A stretch of 29,559 nt of DNA. It comes from Bacilli bacterium (lineage in GTDB: Bacteria > Bacillota_I > Bacilli_A > RFN20 > CAG-826). The DNA is taken from positions 1 to 29,559 of the forward strand of contig JAFZRR010000061.1 of NCBI GenBank assembly GCA_017619815.1, in the 5' to 3' direction. Both the position numbers and the translations under genes were made by a program. Shown here in pieces: positions 7,481 through 14,804 of the stretch. The notes under the pieces were generated by a model. The model had not been told where the DNA came from. It made no database searches and saw only the letters and a program-made list of their open reading frames with translations. The first letter of the stretch is position 1. The number at the start of each line of letters is the position of its first letter.

Positions 7481-9322
7481 ATGGGAAAGAACAACAAAAA
7501 ACCAGCCTTCAATCGTGAAGCTAACGTTTCTACGAAAGTAAGCGCTGATAAAGTGAGAACCAAAGTCAATGGTGGTGTGTTTACCTATACCGGTGCCATT
7601 ACCGTTGGTGAACTCTCTAAATCTCTAAATATTCCTGTTGGGGATATTATTAAATTCCTTTTCTTACAAGGAAAAATGATTACCATCAATACAGTCTTAG
7701 ATGATGAACTCATCGGTACTGTATGTTTGGAATTCGGTTACGACTTTGAAAAGAAAAAGATTGTCGCTGCCGAAAACTTCGAAGAAGTTGAAATTAAAGA
7801 CGATCCATCTAAATTAAAACCACGCCCAGCAGTTGTCACCATCATGGGACACGTTGACCATGGTAAAACCACACTCATCGACGCAGTTAGAAACTCAAAC
7901 TTAGTCGCTGGTGAAGTGGGTGGTATCAGCCAAGAAATTGGTGCTTACCAAAAAGAAATTAATGGACAAAAGATTACATTCATCGACACTCCTGGGCACG
8001 AAGCCTTTACCGCAATGCGTTCTCGTGGCGCAAGCGTAACCGATATCGTTGTCTTAGTCGTCGCTGCGGATGATGGTGTTATGCCTCAAACAATTGAAGC
8101 TATCGATCACGCTAAAGCCGCTGGAGTTCCAATTATTGTTGCCATCAACAAAATGGATAAACCAGGTGCTGATCCAAGCCGTGTCAAAAATGAATTAATG
8201 GCCCATGAAATCGTCGTGGAAGATTATGGTGGAGATGTTATCGCTGTGGAAATTTCTGCAAAGCAGAAACAAAACATCGATGGCCTATTAGAAGCTATTT
8301 TAACAGTTGCCGAAATGGCGGAACTCAAAGCTAACCCAGATCGTTATGCTTTAGGTACAGTCTTAGAAGCAAAACTCGACAAAAACGAAGGTCCAAAAGC
8401 TACTTTATTAGTCCAAAACGGCTCCTTACGTGAAGGTGACTATTTAGTAGTTGGTACTGGTTATGGCAAAGTCAGAAGAATGACTAATGAATTTAAGAAA
8501 GTTCTTCAAGTGGCTACACCAAGTACCCCAGTATCTGTTATCGGTATTGCTGAAGTCCCATTAGCGGGTGACCGCTTCATGGCCTTCCCAACTGAACAAG
8601 AAGCTCGTGAAATCGCTTTAAAACGTAAGATGATTAAAGAAGCCAAAGAGATGAATAAATCTTCTGCCGCATCTTTAGATGATTTATTTGCCAAAGCCAA
8701 AGAAGGCGAAATGCAAAACATCAACATTATCATTAAAGCCGATAGCACAGGTAGTGCGGAAGCTGTTAAATCTTCATTAGAAAAATTATCTAATGACAAC
8801 ATTAAGATTAATATTGTCAGAGCCACTTCTGGTGCTATCACTGAAAGTGACGTCTTATTAGCCAGTGCCTCCAAAGCCATTATTTACGGCTTCAATGTGA
8901 GACCTGACGCAAAAACTAGAGCCAAAGCGGAAGAAGAAAAGATTGAAATTAGATTACATCGTATCATCTACGCTTTAATTGAAGAAATCCAAGCGGCGAT
9001 GAAAGGTATGCTCGCTCCAACAATGGTGGAACGCGTTACCGGACAAGCCGAAGTCAGAAGATTATTCAAGGTTTCTAAACTCGGTACCATCTGCGGTTGT
9101 ATGATCGTTGACGGTGTCATCAAAAACAATTCTCCAATTCGTTTACTTAGAGACGGTGTCATTGTCTTTGAAGGCAAAATCGCCTCCTTGCAAAGAGAAA
9201 AAGACCAAGCCAAAGAGGTTAAGAAAGGATTCGAATGTGGTATCCTTCTTGACGGATATAACGATGTCAAAGAAAACGACATCATTGAAGGCTACGAAAT
9301 GGTGGAAGAAGCCAGCAAATAG
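7481..9322 (+). CDS. infB: Translation initiation factor IF-2 (short form)
   Basis: IF-2 is the GTPase that delivers initiator tRNA to the 30S subunit and promotes subunit joining. The 613-residue protein has only about 110 residues before the GTPase domain, like compact Mollicutes forms. An IF2_N-like module is at about 41-92. GTPase motifs: G1 GHVDHGKT (123-130), G2 region GGISQEIGAY (147-156), G3 DTPGHE (169-174), G4 NKMD (223-226) and G5 SAK (259-261). Domains II, III and IV follow, with the C-terminal tRNA-binding region near 520-613. The usual GGITQHIGA motif carries T-to-S and H-to-E changes. The ribosome site gaggtg is just upstream. rbfA begins 2 bases after the stop. Confidence 0.97.
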   Translation: MGKNNKKPAFNREANVSTKVSADKVRTKVNGGVFTYTGAITVGELSKSLNIPVGDIIKFLFLQGKMITINTVLDDELIGTVCLEFGYDFEKKKIVAAENFEEVEIKDDPSKLKPRPAVVTIMGHVDHGKTTLIDAVRNSNLVAGEVGGISQEIGAYQKEINGQKITFIDTPGHEAFTAMRSRGASVTDIVVLVVAADDGVMPQTIEAIDHAKAAGVPIIVAINKMDKPGADPSRVKNELMAHEIVVEDYGGDVIAVEISAKQKQNIDGLLEAILTVAEMAELKANPDRYALGTVLEAKLDKNEGPKATLLVQNGSLREGDYLVVGTGYGKVRRMTNEFKKVLQVATPSTPVSVIGIAEVPLAGDRFMAFPTEQEAREIALKRKMIKEAKEMNKSSAASLDDLFAKAKEGEMQNINIIIKADSTGSAEAVKSSLEKLSNDNIKINIVRATSGAITESDVLLASASKAIIYGFNVRPDAKTRAKAEEEKIEIRLHRIIYALIEEIQAAMKGMLAPTMVERVTGQAEVRRLFKVSKLGTICGCMIVDGVIKNNSPIRLLRDGVIVFEGKIASLQREKDQAKEVKKGFECGILLDGYNDVKENDIIEGYEMVEEASK

Positions 9323-9324
9323 TT

Positions 9325-9657
9325 ATGGCCAACAAACAAGAGAGAATCGCGACACTCATTCGTAAGAATATTGCCGAGATCATCCAATTTGATTTAAAAA
9401 ATCCTCATTTAGGATTTGTCACCATTCCCGAAGTCAAAGTCAGTAGTGACTTCTCCTATGCAAAAGTCTACGTTTCCTTTATTAAGGAAGAAGAAATTAA
9501 AGAAGGATTAGAAGTTCTTAATCATTCCAAAGGATTCATCCGTAGCGAACTCGCTAGTAAGATGGATACTAGAAGAATTCCAGAAATTAGTTTCGTTCTT
9601 GATGAAGGCTACAAAAAAGAAGCAAGAATTGAAGAATTATTAAAAGAAAAGAAATAA
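9325..9657 (+). CDS. rbfA: 30S ribosome-binding factor RbfA
   Basis: RbfA is a KH-fold protein that binds the 30S subunit and helps mature the 16S 5' end. The product has 110 residues, near the usual 115-120. Diagnostic pieces are RIATLIRKNIAEII (6-19), LGFVTIPEVKVSSDFSYAKV (about 29-48), the FIRSELASKMDTRRIPEISF block (about 71-90) and the DEGYKKEARIEELL end. It starts 2 bases after infB, so translation is probably coupled. The ylxP gene that separates infB and rbfA in Bacillus is missing. A terminator follows at once and ends the operon. Confidence 0.96.
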   Translation: MANKQERIATLIRKNIAEIIQFDLKNPHLGFVTIPEVKVSSDFSYAKVYVSFIKEEEIKEGLEVLNHSKGFIRSELASKMDTRRIPEISFVLDEGYKKEARIEELLKEKK

Positions 9658-9684
9658 GAGGGTCGATTAAAACCCTCTTTTTTT
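9656..9684 (+). terminator. Intrinsic terminator ending the rimP-rbfA operon
   Basis: An 8-bp stem (aagagggt / accctctt) with an 8-base loop is followed by a T-run. It overlaps the rbfA stop codon. Confidence 0.9.
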
Positions 9685-9725
9685 ATATAATTTTTGTAGT
9701 TTTAGTACAAAAAGGGGATTTTTTT

Positions 9726-10481
9726 ATGTTTTGTTCTAAATGTGGAAAGAAATTAGCGGATGATGCTAGATTTTGCGATGGTTGTGGTTCACCAATAGGT
9801 GCACAAGAACAACCAAAAGACGAACTCAAGAGTTTATCTTGCCCTGCGTGTGGCTGTCCTATTTCCTTTAATGATGTGACTTGTCCTGGCTGTGGAAGGG
9901 AAATACAAGGAAGAAAAGCATCTTCTGCAATTAATAAATTAGTGGATAATCTCGCTAGCGAAACGAACGAGACAAAGAAAATAGAACTTATCAAAACTTT
10001 CCCAATCCCAAATAGTAGAGAAGATATCATTGAATTTATGCTTTTAGCATCAACAAATTTTGATGCAAAATATTATATTTCCCATAAGAATGTTGAAAAT
10101 GTCGCAGAAGCATGGCTTGTTAAAATTGATCAATGCTATAAGAAAGGTTTATTAATGTTTGATAGACCATATGATAGGGCGACAATTGAAAAAATATATA
10201 ACGACGTTCATTCACAACTCAATAGAACTAAACAGACTAAATTGATTTTGCTCATTGTTGGCATTGTTACCATTATACTTGGTGCAGTCGGAATGATTGC
10301 CTCTTCCCGATTATCAGATGAAGTTACTGCAAAAATGCCGCTCTTTGTCGCATCAATGGTGGTGCTTGTTGTCGGTATTATACTCACTGTCTTTGGAGCA
10401 AAAAAGAAGAAAACCAAAGACGAAATTCGCGAAGAAAGAGAAGCTAAAGAAAGAGCCAAAGCGGAAAGAAGAAATAAATAG
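9726..10481 (+). CDS. Double zinc-ribbon membrane protein of unknown function
   Basis: This 251-residue protein begins with two zinc ribbons: C3-x2-C6 with C17-x2-C20, and C39-x2-C42 with C53-x2-C56. The middle region (about 65-165) is helical with no recognised domain. Two membrane spans follow (about 174-194 and 206-224), then a strongly charged Lys/Glu/Arg tail. Predicted topology puts both the ribbons and the tail in the cytoplasm. Zinc-ribbon proteins with this layout are common in Firmicutes and mostly uncharacterised. A GGGG-containing ribosome site (9712-9718) precedes the ATG. The TATAAT at 9686-9691 may be its -10 box, but no good -35 is seen. It lies between two terminators and so is a single transcription unit. 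Confidence 0.8.
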   Translation: MFCSKCGKKLADDARFCDGCGSPIGAQEQPKDELKSLSCPACGCPISFNDVTCPGCGREIQGRKASSAINKLVDNLASETNETKKIELIKTFPIPNSREDIIEFMLLASTNFDAKYYISHKNVENVAEAWLVKIDQCYKKGLLMFDRPYDRATIEKIYNDVHSQLNRTKQTKLILLIVGIVTIILGAVGMIASSRLSDEVTAKMPLFVASMVVLVVGIILTVFGAKKKKTKDEIREEREAKERAKAERRNK

Positions 10482-10504
10482 AGACCTTGAAGGTCTCTTT
10501 TCTT
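10480..10504. terminator. Terminator between the zinc-ribbon gene and the convergent carbonic anhydrase gene
   Basis: A perfect 8-bp stem (agagacct / aggtctct, 3-base loop) is followed on the + strand by tttcttt. The opposite side is A+T-rich but has few T-runs, so it is convincing for + and only possible for -. Confidence 0.8.
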
Positions 10505-11028
10505 TATTTTATAAAACACACTTTTCTCGTTTCTATATCGTATAAGCCCGCTTCGAATATTCCATCATATTCTGGGAATTTTTCTTTTAGGAATTTAACT
10601 TCTTCTAGGGCGTTTTTCTTACTGGCTTCAAGTTCATCTTTTTCATCAATGATGTTCTTTTTAATTTGATTAAGAATAGGATCTAAATATTTCCCTTTTT
10701 CATTATGAAGTGCGGCGTGTACCGCTCCACAGTGGGTGTGCCCTAAGACAAGAACATATTTTATATGTAAGTGTTCAATGCCATATTCAACACTTGCTAG
10801 TTCACCTTCGTTGATGACGTTTCCCGCTGTTCTAATGACAAACAACCATCCAAGTCCCAAAGAGAAAATCTCTTCTGGAGACACTCTTGAGTCAGAACAA
10901 GTGATAATTAAAACTGATGGGTTTTGACCTTTAACTAGTTCTTTTAATGCCTCATCAGTTTCTTTATCCGCTTTGGAATTAAGAACAAATGATTTATTAC
11001 CATTAATGAGTAATTCTTTTTCTTTCAT
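10504..11028 (-). CDS. Beta-class carbonic anhydrase
   Basis: This enzyme interconverts CO2 and bicarbonate with a zinc ion. The 174-residue product has the beta-class ligands: C44-x-D46-x-R48 in ITCSDSR, and H97-x2-C100 in GHTHCGAV. The spacing and size resemble short Firmicutes forms such as YtiB. I placed the start at 11028 (MKEKELLING...). An upstream in-frame ATG at 11133 would lie inside the divergent neighbour and add about 35 residues unlike the family. There is no ribosome site, and the -10 box ends 10 bases before the ATG, so the mRNA may be nearly leaderless. It diverges from the flavin-reductase-like gene across 43 bases. Confidence 0.92.
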   Translation of the reverse strand: MKEKELLINGNKSFVLNSKADKETDEALKELVKGQNPSVLIITCSDSRVSPEEIFSLGLGWLFVIRTAGNVINEGELASVEYGIEHLHIKYVLVLGHTHCGAVHAALHNEKGKYLDPILNQIKKNIIDEKDELEASKKNALEEVKFLKEKFPEYDGIFEAGLYDIETRKVCFIK

Positions 11029-11038
11029 AACTATATTT

Positions 11039-11069
11039 ATTATAAAATAAAAGAAAGAGGTAATATCAA
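11039..11069 (-). promoter_or_regulatory. Likely promoter of the carbonic anhydrase gene
   Basis: Read on the - strand, TTGATA (11069-11064) and TATAAT (11044-11039) are separated by 19 bases. The start would fall near 11032, about 3-4 bases before the ATG. It overlaps the region needed for the divergent + gene. Confidence 0.45.
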
Positions 11070-11071
11070 TT

Positions 11072-11635
11072 ATGAGAAAAGATTTAGGCGCAAAAACATT
11101 TATATTTCCAATGCCAGTTTTAATGATTGGCACATATGATGAAAATGGTGAACCAGATTTAATGAACGCCGCTTGGGGTGGTGTATATGACTATAACCAA
11201 ATAACAATTTCCTTAGGTAGTCATGTCACAACAGATAACATCCGTAAAAACAAAGCTTTTACCGTCGCATTCGCCACAAAAAAGACAGTTGTAGCAAGTG
11301 ACTATGTCGGTATCGTTAGCAAAGCTAAAGAGCCTAAAAAGATAGAAAAAGCAGGATTACATCCTTATAAGAGTAAGAATGTTAACGCTCCTAGCTATGA
11401 AGAATACCCAATTACCTTAGAATGCAAACTCATTTCCTTAGAAGGAGATATGGGTGAAGGCGGAACATTAATTGGTGAAATCGTTAATGTTTCAGTCGAT
11501 GATAGTGTTCTTACCGATGATAAGATCGATGTCAAAAAACTCGAACCAATCGCCTTTGATGGAGCGAATGGAAAATACCACGTTTTAGGTGAAGAAGTCG
11601 CTCCTGCCTTTAGAGTGGGCCTTCAAATTAAATAA
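11072..11635 (+). CDS. Flavin reductase-like FMN-binding protein
   Basis: This 187-residue protein has the flavin-reductase-like split-barrel fold. FPMPVLMIGTYDENGEPDLM (about 12-31) followed by NAAWGG is the typical opening, then ITISLG, then TTDNIRKNKAFTVAF (about 53-67), where Thr and Asn usually contact FMN. The D-Y-x-G-x-x-S stretch near 77-83 fits the family. Such proteins carry out NAD(P)H-flavin reductions or bind FMN in other redox roles; the substrate cannot be told. The start follows an agagg ribosome site (11056-11060). It is transcribed away from the carbonic anhydrase and ends at a terminator shared with the TtcA-GNAT gene. Confidence 0.87.
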   Translation: MRKDLGAKTFIFPMPVLMIGTYDENGEPDLMNAAWGGVYDYNQITISLGSHVTTDNIRKNKAFTVAFATKKTVVASDYVGIVSKAKEPKKIEKAGLHPYKSKNVNAPSYEEYPITLECKLISLEGDMGEGGTLIGEIVNVSVDDSVLTDDKIDVKKLEPIAFDGANGKYHVLGEEVAPAFRVGLQIK

Positions 11636-11653
11636 TTCATCTATTTATAAAAT

Positions 11654-11687
11654 AAATAACCAGCATCAAATTGCTGGTTATTTTATT
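11654..11687. terminator. Bidirectional terminator
   Basis: A perfect 12-bp stem (aaataaccagca / tgctggttattt) with a 6-base loop is T-rich on both exits. It serves the flavin-reductase-like gene (+) and overlaps the stop codon of the TtcA-GNAT gene (-). Confidence 0.9.
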
Positions 11688-12874
11688 ATCTTATTCATTT
11701 TTAGATGTTTAATTCCCGCTTCTAGGAACATCTCGCCTTCTGGGATAAAACCAAGATTCTTATAAAACTCAATGACAGGTTCTTGGGAATTAAGTGTAAT
11801 AGTGCAAGGATTGAAGTCTGCGGCAATCATATTTACAAAGTAGTTGAATACTTGTTTGCCATAGCCTTTGTTACGATATTCTTTTAAGATTGCAAAGCGT
11901 TCAATTTTATAAGCATCATTGACATATCTATATCTAATTGTGCCTATCACTTTATCTTTGAGATAAATAAGATATGTTTTGGCTTCTAATTGTTCTTCTA
12001 ATATTTCATCTTCTAAATAAGGAACATTTTGTTCTTTTCTAAAGACTAATTCTCTAATGTTTGTGACAATCCACATATCAATAGGAGTAACGACAGGTTT
12101 AAGTGTTAATCCTTCTTGATTGATTTGATAGTAGATTTCATTTCCCCATAAGTCTTCTTGTTCGTAGTTACTTATCATAGATAAGAAACTTTCTTTAGAT
12201 TTAGGGAATTGATGATAAATATCATTTAATAGTGTTTTAATATCTTCTCTTGTGGTGTGTTTATCCGCAGGACAAGCAGAACCAGCGATAGAGATGTTTT
12301 CTTCTTTGATAAACGCTTTGATATCTTTTTCATGGACTAATAAGAATGGTCTAATGAAATCGATATTCGCGTTTTCTAAATGCATTTTTGGGGCGAATGT
12401 CGCAATCCTCGCTCCATAGATTTGATTCATAAGGAGTGTTTCAATCGCATCATCTGCGTGATGAGCAAAAGCAACTTTATTGAATCCCATTTCATTTGCG
12501 ACTTTGTTAATTGCCGCTTTCTTCATACGGGAACAAATAGAACATGGTAAATGTTTTAAGTGTTGTTTTTCTTGTTGAATACAAAGTATTTCGTATACTT
12601 CTTTGCTATCCGCGACCACTAATTTTAGTCCGATGGATTCACAGAATTCTTCAAGTGGTTTTGGATTAAAACCAGGAAATCCTAAATCTAGTGTGACTGG
12701 TTGAAGTTCAAATTCAGTATGAGAAAACTTGCGGTAGAGATTAAGACAGTAGAGTAACGCCATTGAATCTTTTCCACCAGATAAACCGACGATAATTTTA
12801 TCGCCGTGATTAATAAGGTTATATGTTTGATCCGCTTTACGGATACACGCAAGTAATGTACGAATTGCCTTCAT
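11678..12874 (-). CDS. TtcA-like PP-loop tRNA thiolase fused to a GNAT acetyltransferase
   Basis: Residues 1 to about 240 form a PP-loop ATPase of the TtcA/TilS superfamily: SGGKDS (32-37), PCSIC with C111 and C114, AHHADDAIETLLMN (137-150) and C201 in GSACPADKHTTR. Two clustered cysteines plus a third distal one are the TtcA-type ligands for a [4Fe-4S] cluster used in thiolating tRNA cytidine 32. The sequence strongly suggests this reaction but does not prove the target base. Residues from about 268 to 398 form a GNAT N-acetyltransferase of the ElaA/YjcF kind. The evidence is IRELVFRKEQNVPYLEDE (273-290), the acetyl-CoA loop YRNKGYGK (333-340) and FYKNLGF (370-376). One uninterrupted frame links them, so the fusion is real in this sequence. 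No ribosome site is visible. It diverges from truB. Confidence 0.88.
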   Translation of the reverse strand: MKAIRTLLACIRKADQTYNLINHGDKIIVGLSGGKDSMALLYCLNLYRKFSHTEFELQPVTLDLGFPGFNPKPLEEFCESIGLKLVVADSKEVYEILCIQQEKQHLKHLPCSICSRMKKAAINKVANEMGFNKVAFAHHADDAIETLLMNQIYGARIATFAPKMHLENANIDFIRPFLLVHEKDIKAFIKEENISIAGSACPADKHTTREDIKTLLNDIYHQFPKSKESFLSMISNYEQEDLWGNEIYYQINQEGLTLKPVVTPIDMWIVTNIRELVFRKEQNVPYLEDEILEEQLEAKTYLIYLKDKVIGTIRYRYVNDAYKIERFAILKEYRNKGYGKQVFNYFVNMIAADFNPCTITLNSQEPVIEFYKNLGFIPEGEMFLEAGIKHLKMNKIIK

Positions 12875-12884
12875 GGTGAAAAAT

Positions 12885-12890
12885 ATTATA
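12885..12890 (-). promoter_or_regulatory. Likely -10 box of the TtcA-GNAT gene
   Basis: Read on the - strand this is a perfect TATAAT ending 10 bases before the ATG. The -35 is weak (tttaat, 12912-12907, 16-base spacer). The predicted start gives a 2-5 base leader. Confidence 0.45.
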
Positions 12891-12906
12891 TTATCTAATA
12901 AGATAA
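12891..12906. repeat. Perfect palindrome between divergent TtcA-GNAT and truB
   Basis: TTATCT-aata-AGATAA is a perfect 6-bp inverted repeat centred in the 41-base divergent intergenic region. It could be a regulator site or simply paired -10-like elements for the two directions. Confidence 0.4.
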
Positions 12907-12915
12907 ATTAAAAGT

Positions 12916-13788
12916 ATGAACGGATTTTTCCTCATTGATAAAAAAGAAGAATGGACCAGTCGAGATGTCGTTACCAAGATATCTCATATTTTCCATGAGA
13001 GAAAAGTTGGTCATAGTGGAACTCTTGATCCATTTGCCACAGGTTTACTTGTGGTTTCGATTGGTAGAGCCACAAAGGCCAATATTTGTTTAGATGGTTT
13101 AGATAAAGAATACATCGCCACACTGAAATTGGGTGGCAAAACCATCTCTGGAGATAAGACAAACGAAATCATCGAAACTAAACCAGTGAAGTCTCCAACA
13201 AAAGAAGAAATTGAACAGGTTTTTAAAGAACTTTTAGGGCCTCAAAAACAAGTTCCACCCATGGTCTCTTCTGTGAGATATAAAGGTCAAAAACTCTATC
13301 ATCTTGCTTTGCAAGGTATTGAAGTTGATAGACCCGCAAGAGACATCAATATCTACGAATTAGAACTATTAGATTTTAGCGAAGATACAATCACATTTAG
13401 AGCGTTCGTTTCTAAAGGAACATACATCCGTGTTTTAGGTGAAACAATCGCGGAAAAACTTGGCAATCTCGGCTATTTAACCGCACTCAGAAGAACCAAA
13501 GTTGGACCATTTAAAATTGAAGATGCGATTGATGTCAGTGAGGTTAGCGAAGAGCACCTTTTAGATAACTACGATGTCTTATCAAAAGTAGTGCCAATTG
13601 TCATATTGAATGATAAATGGGCGGTCCATGCATCCCATGGTGTAAATTTAAGAGAGGATATTTATCCTGGTCGTGGTACAATACTAGTAGCGGATAAAAA
13701 CCACATGGTTATTGCCATATACAAGTACGTAGATGGACAATATATCTGTCAAAGAGGAATTAACGATTATGGAAATAATTCAATTTGA
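12916..13788 (+). CDS. truB: tRNA pseudouridine(55) synthase TruB
   Basis: TruB makes pseudouridine 55 in the T-loop of tRNAs. The 290-residue protein starts with the typical MNGFFLIDKKEEWTSRDVV. It has the catalytic motif KVGHSGTLDPFATGLLVV with nucleophile Asp38, plus the family blocks VPPMVSSVRYKGQKLY (about 114-129), FRAFVSKGTYIRVLGE (about 161-176) and LTALRRTKVGPF (about 188-199). A small PUA-like domain follows from about residue 235. No ribosome site precedes the ATG, and the possible -10 (TAAGAT, 12899-12904) is about 11 bases away, so the mRNA may be nearly leaderless. It ends in TGA, the only TGA stop in the window, and its end overlaps the start of ribF by 20 bases. Confidence 0.95.
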   Translation: MNGFFLIDKKEEWTSRDVVTKISHIFHERKVGHSGTLDPFATGLLVVSIGRATKANICLDGLDKEYIATLKLGGKTISGDKTNEIIETKPVKSPTKEEIEQVFKELLGPQKQVPPMVSSVRYKGQKLYHLALQGIEVDRPARDINIYELELLDFSEDTITFRAFVSKGTYIRVLGETIAEKLGNLGYLTALRRTKVGPFKIEDAIDVSEVSEEHLLDNYDVLSKVVPIVILNDKWAVHASHGVNLREDIYPGRGTILVADKNHMVIAIYKYVDGQYICQRGINDYGNNSI

Positions 13789-14671
13789 ATTAGGGGACAA
13801 AATAGAACCAGTTAATGACCTAATCCTTTGCTTAGGCTTCTTTGATGGTGTCCATTTAGGCCATCAAAAGCTCATTAAAAGAGCGAAAAAAGAAGGTTAT
13901 AAGTTAGGTGTTTTTTCCTTTAACCAATCTCCAGCCTATGTCTTAGGAAATAAAACCAGTGATAACTGTATTACATCAATTTCCGATAAAGCCGATTTAT
14001 TCGAAGAACTCGGTGTTGATTATTTATATTTGATGGATTTCAACAAAGAAGTGGTGAACGCGACAAAAGATGAGTTCATCGATCAAGTTTTAAAACAGAT
14101 TAATCCATATCAAATCTGTTGCGGACCTGACTATCGTTTTGGTGTTCGCGCGGAAGGTGATGTGAACTATTTGAAGTTGTTCTTTAATGTTAAAGTTAAC
14201 GACTTTGAAAATATGGGAGGAAATAAAATTTCCTCAAGAAATATTATCTCCCTCATCAAAGAAGGCAAGATGGAAGAAGTGGCTTCCATGCTCGGAAGAC
14301 CATACCGCATTAACGGAACCGTTATGGTGGGCTATAAAAAAGGAAGAGATTTAGACTTCCCAACTGCAAACCTATCTTTGGAATATGAATATATCTACCC
14401 ACTCAATGGTGTGTATGTTGGTTATGCCTACGTTTTTGGTGAAAAGTACAAAGCTATCATTAATGTTGGTACTCACCCAACAGTGAATCCACTTAATGAA
14501 CCAATTATTGAAGTCCACTTATTAGATTTCGATCAAAACATTTATGGCAAAAATATCTTTGTTGAATTTATTCAATATATCCGTGAAGAAAAGAAATTCG
14601 AAAGTATTGATGCCTTAAAGAATCAATTGGGCAGAGACAAAACAAAAGCGAGAAAAATACTCGGAGAATAA
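13769..14671 (+). CDS. ribF: Bifunctional riboflavin kinase / FAD synthetase RibF
   Basis: RibF turns riboflavin into FMN and then FAD. The 300-residue product has the nucleotidyltransferase domain first (about 1-175), with LGFFDGVHLGHQKLIKRA (about 21-38) and CCGPDYRFG (about 112-120). The riboflavin kinase domain follows (about 176-300), with LGRPYRINGTV, FPTANLSLE, INVGTHPTV and a C-terminal helix. I chose the ATG at 13769 because an agagg ribosome site (13753-13757) lies 11 bases upstream; an in-frame ATG at 13733 lies deeper in truB and adds residues unlike the family. The overlap with truB indicates coupled translation, as in Bacillus (truB-ribC). Confidence 0.95.
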   Translation: MEIIQFELGDKIEPVNDLILCLGFFDGVHLGHQKLIKRAKKEGYKLGVFSFNQSPAYVLGNKTSDNCITSISDKADLFEELGVDYLYLMDFNKEVVNATKDEFIDQVLKQINPYQICCGPDYRFGVRAEGDVNYLKLFFNVKVNDFENMGGNKISSRNIISLIKEGKMEEVASMLGRPYRINGTVMVGYKKGRDLDFPTANLSLEYEYIYPLNGVYVGYAYVFGEKYKAIINVGTHPTVNPLNEPIIEVHLLDFDQNIYGKNIFVEFIQYIREEKKFESIDALKNQLGRDKTKARKILGE

Positions 14672-14680
14672 ATATTTCAC

Positions 14681-14720
14681 AAAACCCTTTGCAATAATAA
14701 GGTTTTACCTTTATTATAAT
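14681..14720 (+). promoter_or_regulatory. rpsO: Hairpin and -10 box upstream of rpsO
   Basis: A stem (aaaacc..tt / aaggtttt, one bulge) at 14681-14706 could be a weak terminator for truB-ribF. A perfect TATAAT at 14715-14720 follows. TTGCAA at 14689-14694 is a possible -35, but the 20-base spacer is long. Transcripts starting near 14727 would carry a leader of about 78 bases with short pairings (such as atcg 14744-14747 with cgat 14757-14760), where S15 autoregulation could act. No known leader motif was matched. Confidence 0.4.
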
Positions 14721-14804
14721 AACCGGCGACTTTCCCTCGGGATATCGAATCCTCAACGATTTCCTGGGAGTTAGTTAAGAATTAAAAGAAGGAGGAAACA
14801 AGTT

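Noticed and set aside
11029..11133. Longer carbonic anhydrase starting at 11133 on the - strand
   Set aside because: The extra hydrophobic residues overlap the divergent gene and its ribosome site and are unlike the family. An ATG at 11028 fits the YtiB-like length.
13733..13768. Earlier ATG for ribF inside truB
   Set aside because: It adds 12 residues unlike RibF and has no ribosome site; the ATG at 13769 does.
14727..14804. Known riboswitch in the rpsO leader
   Set aside because: Only short, unconvincing pairings were found, with no conserved aptamer core that I recognise.
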